Assembly (NCBI RefSeq): GCF_001513975.1 | Contig: NZ_KQ947994.1 | Location: forward strand, 124,001-188,000 | Source of the DNA: Streptomyces curacoi | Lineage (GTDB): Bacteria; Actinomycetota; Actinomycetes; Streptomycetales; Streptomycetaceae | Direction: 5' to 3' | DNA: 64,000 nt | Shown: positions 31,793-39,690 of the stretch, piece by piece | How the letters are laid out: every line of letters starts with the position of its first letter | Numbering within the stretch: the stretch's first letter is position 1 | Position numbers and translations under genes: made by a program | The notes under the pieces: generated by a model | Seen by the model: only the letters and a program-made list of their open reading frames with translations | Databases searched by the model: none | Told to the model about the DNA's origin: nothing

Positions 31793-33082
31793 GTGAGCGA
31801 CAACTCTGTAGTACTGCGGTACGGCGACGGCGAGTACACCTACCCGGTGATTGACAGCACCGTCGGCGACAAGGGCTTCGACATCGGCAAACTCCGCGCC
31901 CAGACCGGTCTGGTGACGCTGGACAGCGGTTACGGCAACACCGCCGCCTATAAATCCGCCATCACCTACCTCGACGGCGAGGCGGGCATCCTCCGGTACC
32001 GCGGCTACCCGATCGAGCAGCTGGCCGAGCGCTCCACCTTCCTGGAGGTGGCCTACCTGCTGATCAACGGTGAGCTGCCGACCGTCGACGAGCTCTCGAC
32101 GTTCAAGAACGACATCACGCAGCACACCCTGCTGCACGAGGACGTCAAGAACTTCTACAAGGGCTTTCCGCGCGACGCCCACCCGATGGCCATGCTGTCC
32201 TCGGTCGTCTCCGCGCTGTCCACCTTCTACCAGGACAGCCACAACCCGTTCGACGAGACGCAGCGCAACCTCTCGACGATCCGCCTGCTCGCCAAGCTTC
32301 CGACGATCGCGGCGTACGCGTACAAGAAGTCGATCGGCCACCCGTTCGTCTACCCGCGCAACGACCTCGGCTACGTCGAGAACTTCCTGCGCATGACCTT
32401 CTCGGTGCCCGCGCAGGAGTACGAGCTCGACCCGATCGTCGTCTCCGCGCTGGACAAGCTCCTGATCCTGCACGCGGACCACGAGCAGAACTGTTCGACG
32501 TCGACGGTCCGCCTGGTGGGGTCCTCCCAGGCCAACATGTTCGCGTCGATCTCGGCCGGCATCAACGCCCTGTGGGGCCCGCTGCACGGCGGTGCCAACC
32601 AGTCCGTGCTGGAGATGCTGGAAGGCATCCGCGACGCGGGCGGCGACGTCGACTCCTTCATCCGCAAGGTGAAGAACAAGGAGGACGGCGTCCGTCTGAT
32701 GGGCTTCGGCCACCGGGTCTACAAGAACTTCGACCCGCGCGCCAAGATCATCAAGGCCGCCGCGCACGACGTCCTCTCGGCCCTCGGCAAGTCCGACGAG
32801 CTGCTGGACATCGCGCTGAAGCTGGAGGAGCACGCGCTCTCCGACGACTACTTCGTCTCGCGCAGCCTCTACCCGAACGTCGACTTCTACACCGGCCTGA
32901 TCTACCGCGCCATGGGCTTCCCGACCGAGATGTTCACGGTCCTGTTCGCCCTCGGCCGCCTGCCGGGCTGGATCGCCCAGTGGCACGAGATGATCAAGGA
33001 GCCGGGCTCCCGCATCGGCCGCCCGCGCCAGATCTACACGGGCGTCGTGGAGCGCGACTTCGTGCCGGTCGAGGAGCGCTGA
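31793..33082 (+). CDS. citA: Citrate synthase
   Basis: A 429-residue type II citrate synthase condensing acetyl-CoA and oxaloacetate in the TCA cycle. Motifs: YLDGEAGILRYRGYPIEQLA, LLINGELPT, LHADHEQNCSTSTVRLVGSSQANMFASISAGINALWGPLHGGANQ with the active histidine, GFGHRVYKNFDPRA, and LGRLPGWIAQWHEMIKEPGSRIGRPRQIYTG. The start at GTG 31793 gives the usual VSDNSVVLRYGDGEYTYPVID and has GAGGGAAG upstream; GTG 31781 is an alternative. It stands alone, followed by a long hairpin repeat and a small RNA. Confidence 0.97.
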   Translation: MSDNSVVLRYGDGEYTYPVIDSTVGDKGFDIGKLRAQTGLVTLDSGYGNTAAYKSAITYLDGEAGILRYRGYPIEQLAERSTFLEVAYLLINGELPTVDELSTFKNDITQHTLLHEDVKNFYKGFPRDAHPMAMLSSVVSALSTFYQDSHNPFDETQRNLSTIRLLAKLPTIAAYAYKKSIGHPFVYPRNDLGYVENFLRMTFSVPAQEYELDPIVVSALDKLLILHADHEQNCSTSTVRLVGSSQANMFASISAGINALWGPLHGGANQSVLEMLEGIRDAGGDVDSFIRKVKNKEDGVRLMGFGHRVYKNFDPRAKIIKAAAHDVLSALGKSDELLDIALKLEEHALSDDYFVSRSLYPNVDFYTGLIYRAMGFPTEMFTVLFALGRLPGWIAQWHEMIKEPGSRIGRPRQIYTGVVERDFVPVEER

Positions 33083-33141
33083 CACCTGCCGGTGGGGGTG
33101 CCGTTCGCCTAGGCCCTGTTACGACGGGGCCCAAGTGCTTG

Positions 33142-33212
33142 CCACTGAAAGAGCGGGGAGCGACTGCGGGCCGTTGTGGTCGGTCGCGCAGTTCCCCGCG
33201 CCCCTTCAGTGG
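33142..33212. repeat. Dispersed Streptomyces palindromic repeat / terminator after citA (copy 1)
   Basis: CCACTGAA (33142-33149) pairs with TTCAGTGG (33205-33212), and the inner arms carry GCGGGGA against TCCCCGC. On the minus strand it contains AAGGGGCGCGGGGAACTGCG, the same 20-mer found at 43196-43215. I know this element as frequent between Streptomyces genes; here it is placed as a terminator for citA. Confidence 0.75.
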
Positions 33213-33265
33213 GCGGCCGCGCCGTCGGCCCAGAGCTGAGCGTGTGCTCCAGAAAACGAAAAGCA

Positions 33266-33377
33266 GAAGGCGCCCCGGCGTCGGTCCCCCCACGGGCCGA
33301 CGACCAGGGCGCCTTCCCATGTCCCGGTGCGGATTCCCCCCACGGGATCCGGCCGGGCGTCTGTGAGGACAGCGCCT
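33266..33377 (+). ncRNA. 6C small RNA
   Basis: Two hairpins each expose a run of six C. The first is CGTCGG (33279-33284), T, CCCCCC (33286-33291), ACGGG, CCGACG (33297-33302). The second is CGGAT (33330-33334), T, CCCCCC (33336-33341), ACGGG, ATCCG (33347-33351). The first hairpin lies inside an outer stem GAAGGCGCCC (33266-33275) / GGGCGCCTTC (33307-33316). This matches the actinobacterial 6C RNA class (two stem-loops with at least six cytosines). A further hairpin at about 33357-33377 (CTGT / ACAG with GGCG / CGCC) may be its terminator. Exact ends are not visible. Confidence 0.85.
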
Positions 33378-33759
33378 GAATCGCTGTTGAGCTGAACGAG
33401 CAGAACTCGCCGTACTGATGTGGTGTGCGGTCTGCCGGGACAGCGCACGCTCGGGAGGGCCGCTCAAAGCTTCCCGAAGTGCGTGCCCCGGCAACGCAAC
33501 TCTGAGGAAGTCCCCCAAGACATCCCCAGATGCCAGTAAGCGCCCCCCAAGACGCTGCCTGACATCGTCAACTTAGACCTTCGAACCCCTTCGATGGTTA
33601 CCTTCACATCACTGTGATCTGCGTCTCTTGCATATGTCCGTTAGATGCGCAAGAGGCCCGATACGTCGATCGGGACCCAAGCGTAAGGATGATGCGCGAG
33701 CCTTGTGAAGAGCTTATGTGAGCCGGGCGCCGGACTCTAGAGGGGTTCTTACTCCGACT
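33378..33759. other. Intergenic region between the 6C RNA and copA
   Basis: About 380 bases with no coding sequence I can support. It holds two small hairpins, CTCTTGC / GCAAGAG at about 33645-33670 and CCCGAT / ATCGGG at about 33657-33675. On the minus strand there is a run of TCTTGGGGGG-like words near 33490-33560. It is more A/T-rich than its surroundings, as expected for a regulatory region. Confidence 0.55.
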
Positions 33760-36168
33760 TCACCGGAAAGTCCGCAGTCGCAGACTGTTGGTCACCACGA
33801 ACACCGACGAGAACGCCATCGCGGCCCCGGCGATCATCGGGTTCAGCAACCCCGCCGCGGCCAGCGGCAACGCGGCGACGTTGTACCCGAAGGCCCACAC
33901 CAGGTTGCCCTTGATGGTGCCCAGCGTCTTCCGGGACAGCCGGATCGCGTCCGCCGCCACCCGCAGATCCCCGCGCACCAGCGTCAGATCGCCCGCCTCG
34001 ATCGCCGCGTCCGTCCCCGTCCCCATGGCAAGACCCAGATCGGCGGTGGCAAGCGCGGCCGCGTCGTTGACGCCGTCGCCGACCATGGCGACGCACCGGC
34101 CCTCGCGCTGCAGCCGTCGTACGGCTTCGACCTTCTCCTCGGGCAGGACCTCCGCGATCACCCGATCGATACCGACCGCGCGCCCCACCGCCTGCGCGAC
34201 CGCCCGGTTGTCCCCGGTCAGCAGCACCGGCGTGAGTCCCAGCGCCCGCAGCTCGCGCACCGCCTCGGCGCTGGTCTCCTTCACCGCGTCCGCGACGGCG
34301 ACGACACCGCGTGCCGCCCCGTCCCACCCGACCACGACGGCCGTACGACCGTCCCGCTCGGCCTCTTCTCTGGCGCGGACTAGCTCGGTAGGCAGCGCGG
34401 CGGTGTGCTCGGCGAGCCGCCCCACGACCACGTCGTGGCCCTCCACACGCCCCCGTACGCCCCGTCCGGGCACGTTCTGGAACCCTTCGACCTCCGGCAG
34501 CCGTCCGAGGCGCTCCTCGGCCCCCAGGGCCACCGCCCGGGCGACGGGGTGCTCGGAGGCGTGCTCCACGGCGCCCGCGAGCCGCAGCACCCGCTCCTCG
34601 TCGACGCCTGCGGCGGCGTACACCCGCTGCAGGGTCATCCGGCCGGTGGTGACCGTGCCGGTCTTGTCCAGGACGACGGTGTCGACCCGGCGCGTGGACT
34701 CCAGCACCTCGGGGCCCTTGATGAGGATGCCGAGCTGCGCCCCGCGGCCGGTGCCGACCATGAGGGCCGTGGGAGTGGCCAGTCCCAGGGCGCACGGGCA
34801 GGCGATGATCAGCACCGCGACGGCCGCGGTGAAGGCGGCCACCGTGTCGTCGGTGACGCCGAGCCACGCTCCGAAGGTGGCGACCGCGAGGACGATGACC
34901 GCCGGTACGAAGACCGCGGAGATCCGGTCGGCGAGCCGCTGCACCTCGGCCTTGCCGTTCTGCGCGTCCTCCACCAGCTTCGCCATCCGCGCGAGCTGAG
35001 TGTCGGCGCCGACCCGGGTCGCCTCGACGACGAGCCGCCCGCCCGCGTTGACCGTCGCACCGGTGACCGCGTCGCCGACCGTCACGTCCACCGGCACCGA
35101 CTCGCCGGTCAGCATGGCGGCGTCCACGGCGGAGGCGCCCTCGACGACGGTGCCGTCGGTGGCGATCTTCTCGCCGGGCCGTACGACGAACCGGTCGCCG
35201 ACGGCCAGCCGGTCGACCGGGACGCGGACCTCGCGCCCGTCGCGCAGTACGGCGACGTCCTTCGCGCCGAGCTGCATCAGGGCGCGCAGCGCCGCCCCCG
35301 CACGGCGCTTGGAGCGCGCCTCCAGATAGCGGCCGAGGAGGATGAAGGCGACGACCCCGGAGGCCACTTCGAGGTAGATCTGCGAGGCGCCGTCGACGCG
35401 GGCGACGGTGAACTCGAAGTCGTGGCGCATGCCGGGCATGCCGGCGTCACCGAAGAACAGCGCCCACAGCGACCAGGCGAAGGCGGCCAGTGTGCCCAGG
35501 GAGACCAGCGTGTCCATGGTGGCGGCGCCGTGCCGGGCGTTGGTGAACGCGGCCCGGTGGAAGGGCAGCGCGCCCCAGACGACCACCGGTGAGGCGAGGG
35601 TGAGCGCGAGCCACTGCCAGTTGTCGAACTGCAGGGCCGGGATCATCGACAGCAGGACGACCGGGGCGGCGAGCAGTGCGGAGACGGTGAAGCGGTGGCG
35701 GTAGGAGGCCAGTTCGGGGTCTTCCGGTGCCCCCGCTCCCGGTGCCCCCGCTTCCGGTGCTTCCTGGGGCGCGGGTTCGGGTTCCGGGGGAGCCGGCTCC
35801 TCGGCCGTGTACCCCGTTCTCTCGACGGTGGCGATCAGGTCGGCGACCTCGATGCCCGCCGGACAGCTGACCTTCGCCTTCTCCGTCGCGAAGTTCACCG
35901 TGGCGGTGACCCCGTCCATACGGTTGAGCTTCTTCTCGACGCGGGCCGCGCAGGAGGCGCAGGTCATACCGCCGATGAGCAGCTCTACCTCGCGGGTGGC
36001 GGGCGTGGCAGCCGTGTCTGGCGTGGCGGCCGTGGCAGCGGTGTCTGGGGTGGCGGCCGTGCCGCTGGTGTCTGGCGTGGCGGCCGTGCCGGTGGTGCCG
36101 GCCGGTCCGGTGGGTCCGGTGGTGTCGTCCGGTCCGGCTATCGGCGGCTGGTCCGTGGTGCGGGGCAT
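33760..36168 (-). CDS. copA: Copper-translocating P-type ATPase
   Basis: An 802-residue P1B-type ATPase. The N terminus is a low-complexity TAATPDTA repeat (about 25-58), then one heavy-metal-binding domain with GMTCASC. Membrane helices follow, with the transport motif CPCALGLATPT (CPC), MLTGESVPVDV, the phosphorylation site DKTGTVTTG, the HP motif EHASEHPVARA, LLTGDN and MVGDGVNDAAALATADLGLAMGTGTD. This pumps Cu(I) out of the cell. It starts eight bases after copZ, forming a two-gene operon behind a CsoR-like operator. Confidence 0.95.
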   Translation of the reverse strand: MPRTTDQPPIAGPDDTTGPTGPAGTTGTAATPDTSGTAATPDTAATAATPDTAATPATREVELLIGGMTCASCAARVEKKLNRMDGVTATVNFATEKAKVSCPAGIEVADLIATVERTGYTAEEPAPPEPEPAPQEAPEAGAPGAGAPEDPELASYRHRFTVSALLAAPVVLLSMIPALQFDNWQWLALTLASPVVVWGALPFHRAAFTNARHGAATMDTLVSLGTLAAFAWSLWALFFGDAGMPGMRHDFEFTVARVDGASQIYLEVASGVVAFILLGRYLEARSKRRAGAALRALMQLGAKDVAVLRDGREVRVPVDRLAVGDRFVVRPGEKIATDGTVVEGASAVDAAMLTGESVPVDVTVGDAVTGATVNAGGRLVVEATRVGADTQLARMAKLVEDAQNGKAEVQRLADRISAVFVPAVIVLAVATFGAWLGVTDDTVAAFTAAVAVLIIACPCALGLATPTALMVGTGRGAQLGILIKGPEVLESTRRVDTVVLDKTGTVTTGRMTLQRVYAAAGVDEERVLRLAGAVEHASEHPVARAVALGAEERLGRLPEVEGFQNVPGRGVRGRVEGHDVVVGRLAEHTAALPTELVRAREEAERDGRTAVVVGWDGAARGVVAVADAVKETSAEAVRELRALGLTPVLLTGDNRAVAQAVGRAVGIDRVIAEVLPEEKVEAVRRLQREGRCVAMVGDGVNDAAALATADLGLAMGTGTDAAIEAGDLTLVRGDLRVAADAIRLSRKTLGTIKGNLVWAFGYNVAALPLAAAGLLNPMIAGAAMAFSSVFVVTNSLRLRTFR
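36014..36094. repeat. 27-bp in-frame repeat near the copA start, three copies
   Basis: Units starting at 36014, 36041 and 36068 are based on GTGTCTGGCGTGGCGGCCGT. They encode nine-residue AATPDT-type repeats in the disordered N-terminal tail of CopA. Copy number probably varies among strains. Confidence 0.85.
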
Positions 36169-36176
36169 GGCCAGAC

Positions 36177-36416
36177 TCAGGCCTTGCCGACCAGTTCGAA
36201 GCCCGCCTCGTCGACGGCCGCGCGTACGGCCTCCTCGTCCAGCGGTGCCGCGGAGACCACGGTGACCTCGCCGGTCGAGGCGACGGCCTTCACCGAGCTG
36301 ACGCCGGGGAGCTCGGAGATCTCGCCGGAAACGGCTCCCTCGCAGTGTCCACAGCTCATTCCGCTCACCTTGTAGACGGCGGTGACGGAGCCCGGGCTGT
36401 CGGTCTGGGCGGTCAT
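36177..36416 (-). CDS. copZ: Copper chaperone CopZ (heavy-metal-associated domain protein)
   Basis: A 79-residue HMA-domain protein: VTAVYKVSGMSCGHCEGAVSGEISELPGVSSVKAVASTGEVTVVSAAPLDEEAVRAAVDEAGFELVGKA. The metal-binding motif is MSCGHC. It delivers Cu(I) to CopA, the gene directly downstream. ATG 36416 was chosen because GAGGAG lies just before it; an upstream in-frame extension is proline-rich and would overlap the operator. A CsoR-type palindrome lies 73-89 bases upstream. Confidence 0.93.
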   Translation of the reverse strand: MTAQTDSPGSVTAVYKVSGMSCGHCEGAVSGEISELPGVSSVKAVASTGEVTVVSAAPLDEEAVRAAVDEAGFELVGKA

Positions 36417-36488
36417 GTCGTTCTCCTCATCGAGGCTGTGGGGTTGAGGGGGCTGAGGGGACCCACGGGGCCCCTCCCTCTCCACGGT

Positions 36489-36505
36489 ATACCCCTATGG
36501 GGTAT
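36489..36505. promoter_or_regulatory. CsoR-type copper operator upstream of copZ-copA
   Basis: ATACCCCTATGGGGTAT is a perfect inverted repeat (seven-base arms, TAT centre) and matches the G/C-run operators bound by CsoR copper sensors of actinobacteria. CsoR would repress copZ-copA until Cu(I) rises. No csoR gene is in the window. Confidence 0.8.
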
Positions 36506-36548
36506 TTCTCCAAGGGGCGGCGACGCGCCGCGGGGCGCTTTTCCGGCT

Positions 36549-37199
36549 TCACGGCCTCGGCTTGTGGTGGCCGAGCGTGGCGCCCACCAGCGGATCGAGG
36601 TAGCGCACCAGGGCGTTCTTCAGCTCCTGAATGTAGGCGTCGCGCTCGGCTGCCTCGTGGGCGAGGACCAGCTCCAGGCCCGCCTTGTACAGCCCCAGGC
36701 ACATGTGGGCGGTCCGGGTGAGGTCGGCCGGAGCGGTGTCGGGCAGGAGCGAGGAGAGCAGGCCCTCGATCCGGGACAGCAGGGTCGCGTGCAGGGCGTC
36801 GTGTTCCTCGGCGATGCGGCCGGGGATGTCGGGGCCGTGCATCAGCGCGAAGAACACCGGGTGCTCGCAGTTGAAGGCGATGAACCGGTCGACGGCCGCC
36901 CCGACGGCCTCCTCCAGCGGGGTCGCGGGATCGACCGGGGCGAGTGCCTCGCCGTACGTCTCGCGCATCTCGTGCATGAGCCGGTCGCCCAGCTCGATGG
37001 CGATCGCCTCCTTGTTGGGGAAGAACTGGTACAGCGTGCCCGGTGAGACGCCCGCCTCGCGGGCGATGGCGTTGGTGCTGGCCGCCGTGTAGCCCGTGGT
37101 GGTGAAGACGGTGGCCGCGGCCTCGAGCAGCTGGGCGATACGGCGCTCGCCGCGGGCCTGACGGCGGCGCGGCTGTTCCTTCTCCTGGTTGGCGGACAC
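36549..37199 (-). CDS. TetR family regulator
   Basis: A 216-residue TetR protein. DNA-binding part: RIAQLLEAAATVFTTTGYTAASTNAIAREAGVSPGTLYQFFPNKEAIAIELGDRL. The ligand domain includes AFNCEHPVFFALMHGPDIPG, and the C terminus is histidine/proline rich (GATLGHHKPRP). It is divergent from the MMPL exporter gene, and two related palindromes lie between them (37236-37284), so it most likely represses the exporter and itself. Confidence 0.92.
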   Translation of the reverse strand: MSANQEKEQPRRRQARGERRIAQLLEAAATVFTTTGYTAASTNAIAREAGVSPGTLYQFFPNKEAIAIELGDRLMHEMRETYGEALAPVDPATPLEEAVGAAVDRFIAFNCEHPVFFALMHGPDIPGRIAEEHDALHATLLSRIEGLLSSLLPDTAPADLTRTAHMCLGLYKAGLELVLAHEAAERDAYIQELKNALVRYLDPLVGATLGHHKPRP

Positions 37200-37235
37200 G
37201 CGTTATCCCCAGTTCTCCGAACGCGATTGACAAAC

Positions 37236-37284
37236 GCGAGCGGTCGCTCGCATTCTGGAGAAACGCGAGCGATCTCTCGTGTTT
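37236..37284. promoter_or_regulatory. Two TetR-type operators between tetR and MMPL genes
   Basis: Site 1: GCGAGCGGTCGCTCGC (37236-37251), a perfect palindrome. Site 2: an imperfect 24-base palindrome at 37261-37284 with arms AAAC/GTTT and CGAG/CTCG. Both share AAACGCGAGCG. TTGACA at 37227-37232 could be the -35 of the rightward promoter, with its spacer covered by site 1. Confidence 0.75.
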
Positions 37285-37360
37285 GCCAGTCTATGGCAGT
37301 GACGGCTCCATGCTGCCTGGCTGCACACAGCATGGATCAGGGTGAAGGGGACACCGCACA

Positions 37361-39586
37361 ATGACCGAAGTCAACAGGCCGCCCCGCGTCCGAGGCTGGA
37401 CCCGCTTCGTCACGGCCCGGCCTCGGTTGTCCCTGCTCGTGGCCTTGGTGCTCACCGCGCTCGCCGTGCTGGCCGGCAGCGGGGTCGCCGACCGGCTGGG
37501 CAGCGGCGGCTGGGAGGACCCGGACGCCGAGTCGACCTATGCGACCAGGGCGCTGGAGCGCGAGTTCCCCGCCTCCCAGCCCAACCTCCTGCTCCTCGTG
37601 GACGCGGGCAGCGCCTCCGTGGACGATCCCGGGGTCGCCGCCGAGGCCCGGCGCCTCGCCGCCCGCCTGGCCGCCGAGAAGGGCGTCACCGGAGTCGGCT
37701 CCTACTGGCAGTCGCCCTCGCCCGCCCTGCGCGCGGAGGACGGCCATGAGGCGCTGATCGCCGCCCGCATCACGGGCGAGGAGAAAGAGGCGGGGGAGAC
37801 CCTGGACCGTATCGCCCCCGAGTTCCGGGGCGCGCACGGCCCGGTGGAGGTGAGCGTCGGCGGTCCGGTCGCCGTGCGGCACGAGATGCAGACGATCATC
37901 CAGGAGGACCTGCTCCGTGCAGAGGTGATCGCCCTGCCGGTCACCCTGGTGCTGCTGGTGATGGTCTTCGGCAGCGCGGTCGCCGCCCTGCTGCCGCTCG
38001 GTATCGGCATCGTCGCGATCCTCGGCACCAACGCGGTGTTGCGGGGCCTGACCGAGTTCACCGATGTCTCGGTCTTCGCGATGAACCTCACGACAGCCCT
38101 GGGGCTGGGCCTGGCCATCGACTACGCCCTGTTCATCGTCCGCCGCTTCCGCGAGGAGCTCGCCGCCGGGGCCGAGCCCTTGACGGCGGTCGGCACCACC
38201 CTGCGCACGGCCGGGCGCACCGTCCTCTTCTCCGCCCTCACGGTCGCGGTGTCCCTGGCGGCGATGCTGCTCTTCCCGCAGTACTTCCTGCGCTCCTTCG
38301 CCTACGCCGGGATCGCGGTGGTGCTGCTGGCCGCGGCGGCCGCGCTGATCCTGCTCCCGGCGGCACTGGTCCTGCTCGGCCACCGGGTCGACTCCCTGGA
38401 CCTGCGCCGGCTGCTCAGGCGCGGACGGCCCGAGGCGTCCGGTCAGGCAACCGGTACGGCGACGGGCGGAGCCTGGACCCGCACGGCGAACCTCGTCATG
38501 CGCCGCGCCCCCTTCTTCGCACTGGGCACCACCGCCGTCCTGGTCCTGCTCGGACTGCCCTTCCTGGGCGTGAAGTTCGGCACCGCCGACGACCGCCAGC
38601 TGCCGTCGAGCGCCGAGTCCCATGTCGTGCAGCAGCACATCCGCGACGGCTTCCCCGGCAGCCCCGGCGGCGGTCTGGAGGTGCTCGCCGAGGGACGGGC
38701 GACACCGGCGCAGTACGCCGCGTACAAGGAGCGGATCGCCGGTCTGCCGGAGGTGCTGCGGGTCGACGGACCTCTGGTGAAGGGCGAGTCGGCCTACTTC
38801 ACGGTGCTGCCGAAGGGCGAGGCGGTGGACGACCCGGCCCAGCGGCTGGTGGACGAACTGCGCGCCACACAGGCACCGTTCGACACCAAGGTGACCGGAG
38901 CCGCGGCGGTCCTGGTCGACTCCAAGGACGCGATAGCCGAACGCCTGCCTCTGGCGGCCGCGTTCATCGCCGTCGTCACCCTGCTGCTGGTGTTCCTGCT
39001 GACGGGCAGCGTGCTGATCCCCGTCCAGGCGGTGGTGCTCAACGCGCTCAGCCTGACGGCGATGTTCGGCGCGGTGGTCTGGGTCTTCCAGGACGGCCAT
39101 CTGTCCGGGCTGCTCGGCTTCACCAGCCCCGGCTCGATCGAGACGACCCTGCCGGTGCTGATGTTCTGCGTCGCCTTCGGCCTGTCCATGGACTACGGCG
39201 TGTTCCTGCTGTCCCGGATCAAGGAGGAGTACGACGAGACGGGCGACCACGACCAGGCGGTTCTGCACGGCCTTCAGCGCACGGGCGGGCTGATCACCGC
39301 GGCCGCCGTCATCCTCGCGGTGGTGATGGTCGCGATAGGCACCTCCCGGGTGACCAACACCAAGATGCTCGGCCTCGGCATCGCCCTGGCGGTGCTGATG
39401 GACGCGATGATCGTCCGCAGCCTCCTGGTCCCGGCGGTCATGCGGCTCACGGGGCGGGCGACCTGGTGGGCACCAGGGGCGCTGAGGCGCTTCCACGAGC
39501 GGTTCGGGCTGAGCGAGGGGGAGCCGACGGCGGCCCCGGCGACCGAGCCCGCGCGGGAGCGGGACAAGGTGAGCGCGCACGGCTGA
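37361..39586 (+). CDS. MMPL family transporter (RND superfamily)
   Basis: A 741-residue exporter with about 12 helices in two halves. Each half has one large outside loop and a conserved helix set: VTLVLLVMVFGSAVAALLPLGIGIVAILG, GLGLAIDYALFIVRRFREEL, and in the second half VLMFCVAFGLSMDYGVFLLSRIKEEYDETG. The paired GLxxDY segments carry the proton-relay aspartates of MMPL proteins. These export lipids, siderophores or drugs. Probably induced when the divergent TetR protein binds its ligand. GAAGGGG precedes the ATG. Confidence 0.93.
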   Translation: MTEVNRPPRVRGWTRFVTARPRLSLLVALVLTALAVLAGSGVADRLGSGGWEDPDAESTYATRALEREFPASQPNLLLLVDAGSASVDDPGVAAEARRLAARLAAEKGVTGVGSYWQSPSPALRAEDGHEALIAARITGEEKEAGETLDRIAPEFRGAHGPVEVSVGGPVAVRHEMQTIIQEDLLRAEVIALPVTLVLLVMVFGSAVAALLPLGIGIVAILGTNAVLRGLTEFTDVSVFAMNLTTALGLGLAIDYALFIVRRFREELAAGAEPLTAVGTTLRTAGRTVLFSALTVAVSLAAMLLFPQYFLRSFAYAGIAVVLLAAAAALILLPAALVLLGHRVDSLDLRRLLRRGRPEASGQATGTATGGAWTRTANLVMRRAPFFALGTTAVLVLLGLPFLGVKFGTADDRQLPSSAESHVVQQHIRDGFPGSPGGGLEVLAEGRATPAQYAAYKERIAGLPEVLRVDGPLVKGESAYFTVLPKGEAVDDPAQRLVDELRATQAPFDTKVTGAAAVLVDSKDAIAERLPLAAAFIAVVTLLLVFLLTGSVLIPVQAVVLNALSLTAMFGAVVWVFQDGHLSGLLGFTSPGSIETTLPVLMFCVAFGLSMDYGVFLLSRIKEEYDETGDHDQAVLHGLQRTGGLITAAAVILAVVMVAIGTSRVTNTKMLGLGIALAVLMDAMIVRSLLVPAVMRLTGRATWWAPGALRRFHERFGLSEGEPTAAPATEPARERDKVSAHG

Positions 39587-39690
39587 CCCCGGCCGGCCGA
39601 GCGGACGGGGGTGCCCTGCAGCGACGCCGGCGGAGCGTCTAGCGTTCGCGATGATCTCCGTGCAAGGGGCGCGGCCGAAAGGAGACGGGG

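Noticed and set aside
33266..33316. The C-run hairpin as a simple citA terminator
   Set aside because: Two separate hairpins with six-C loops fit the 6C RNA class better, and a different hairpin (33142-33212) already follows citA.
37337..39580. Long open frame antisense to the MMPL transporter
   Set aside because: Gln/Arg/His-rich shadow of a coding gene, with no recognisable family features.
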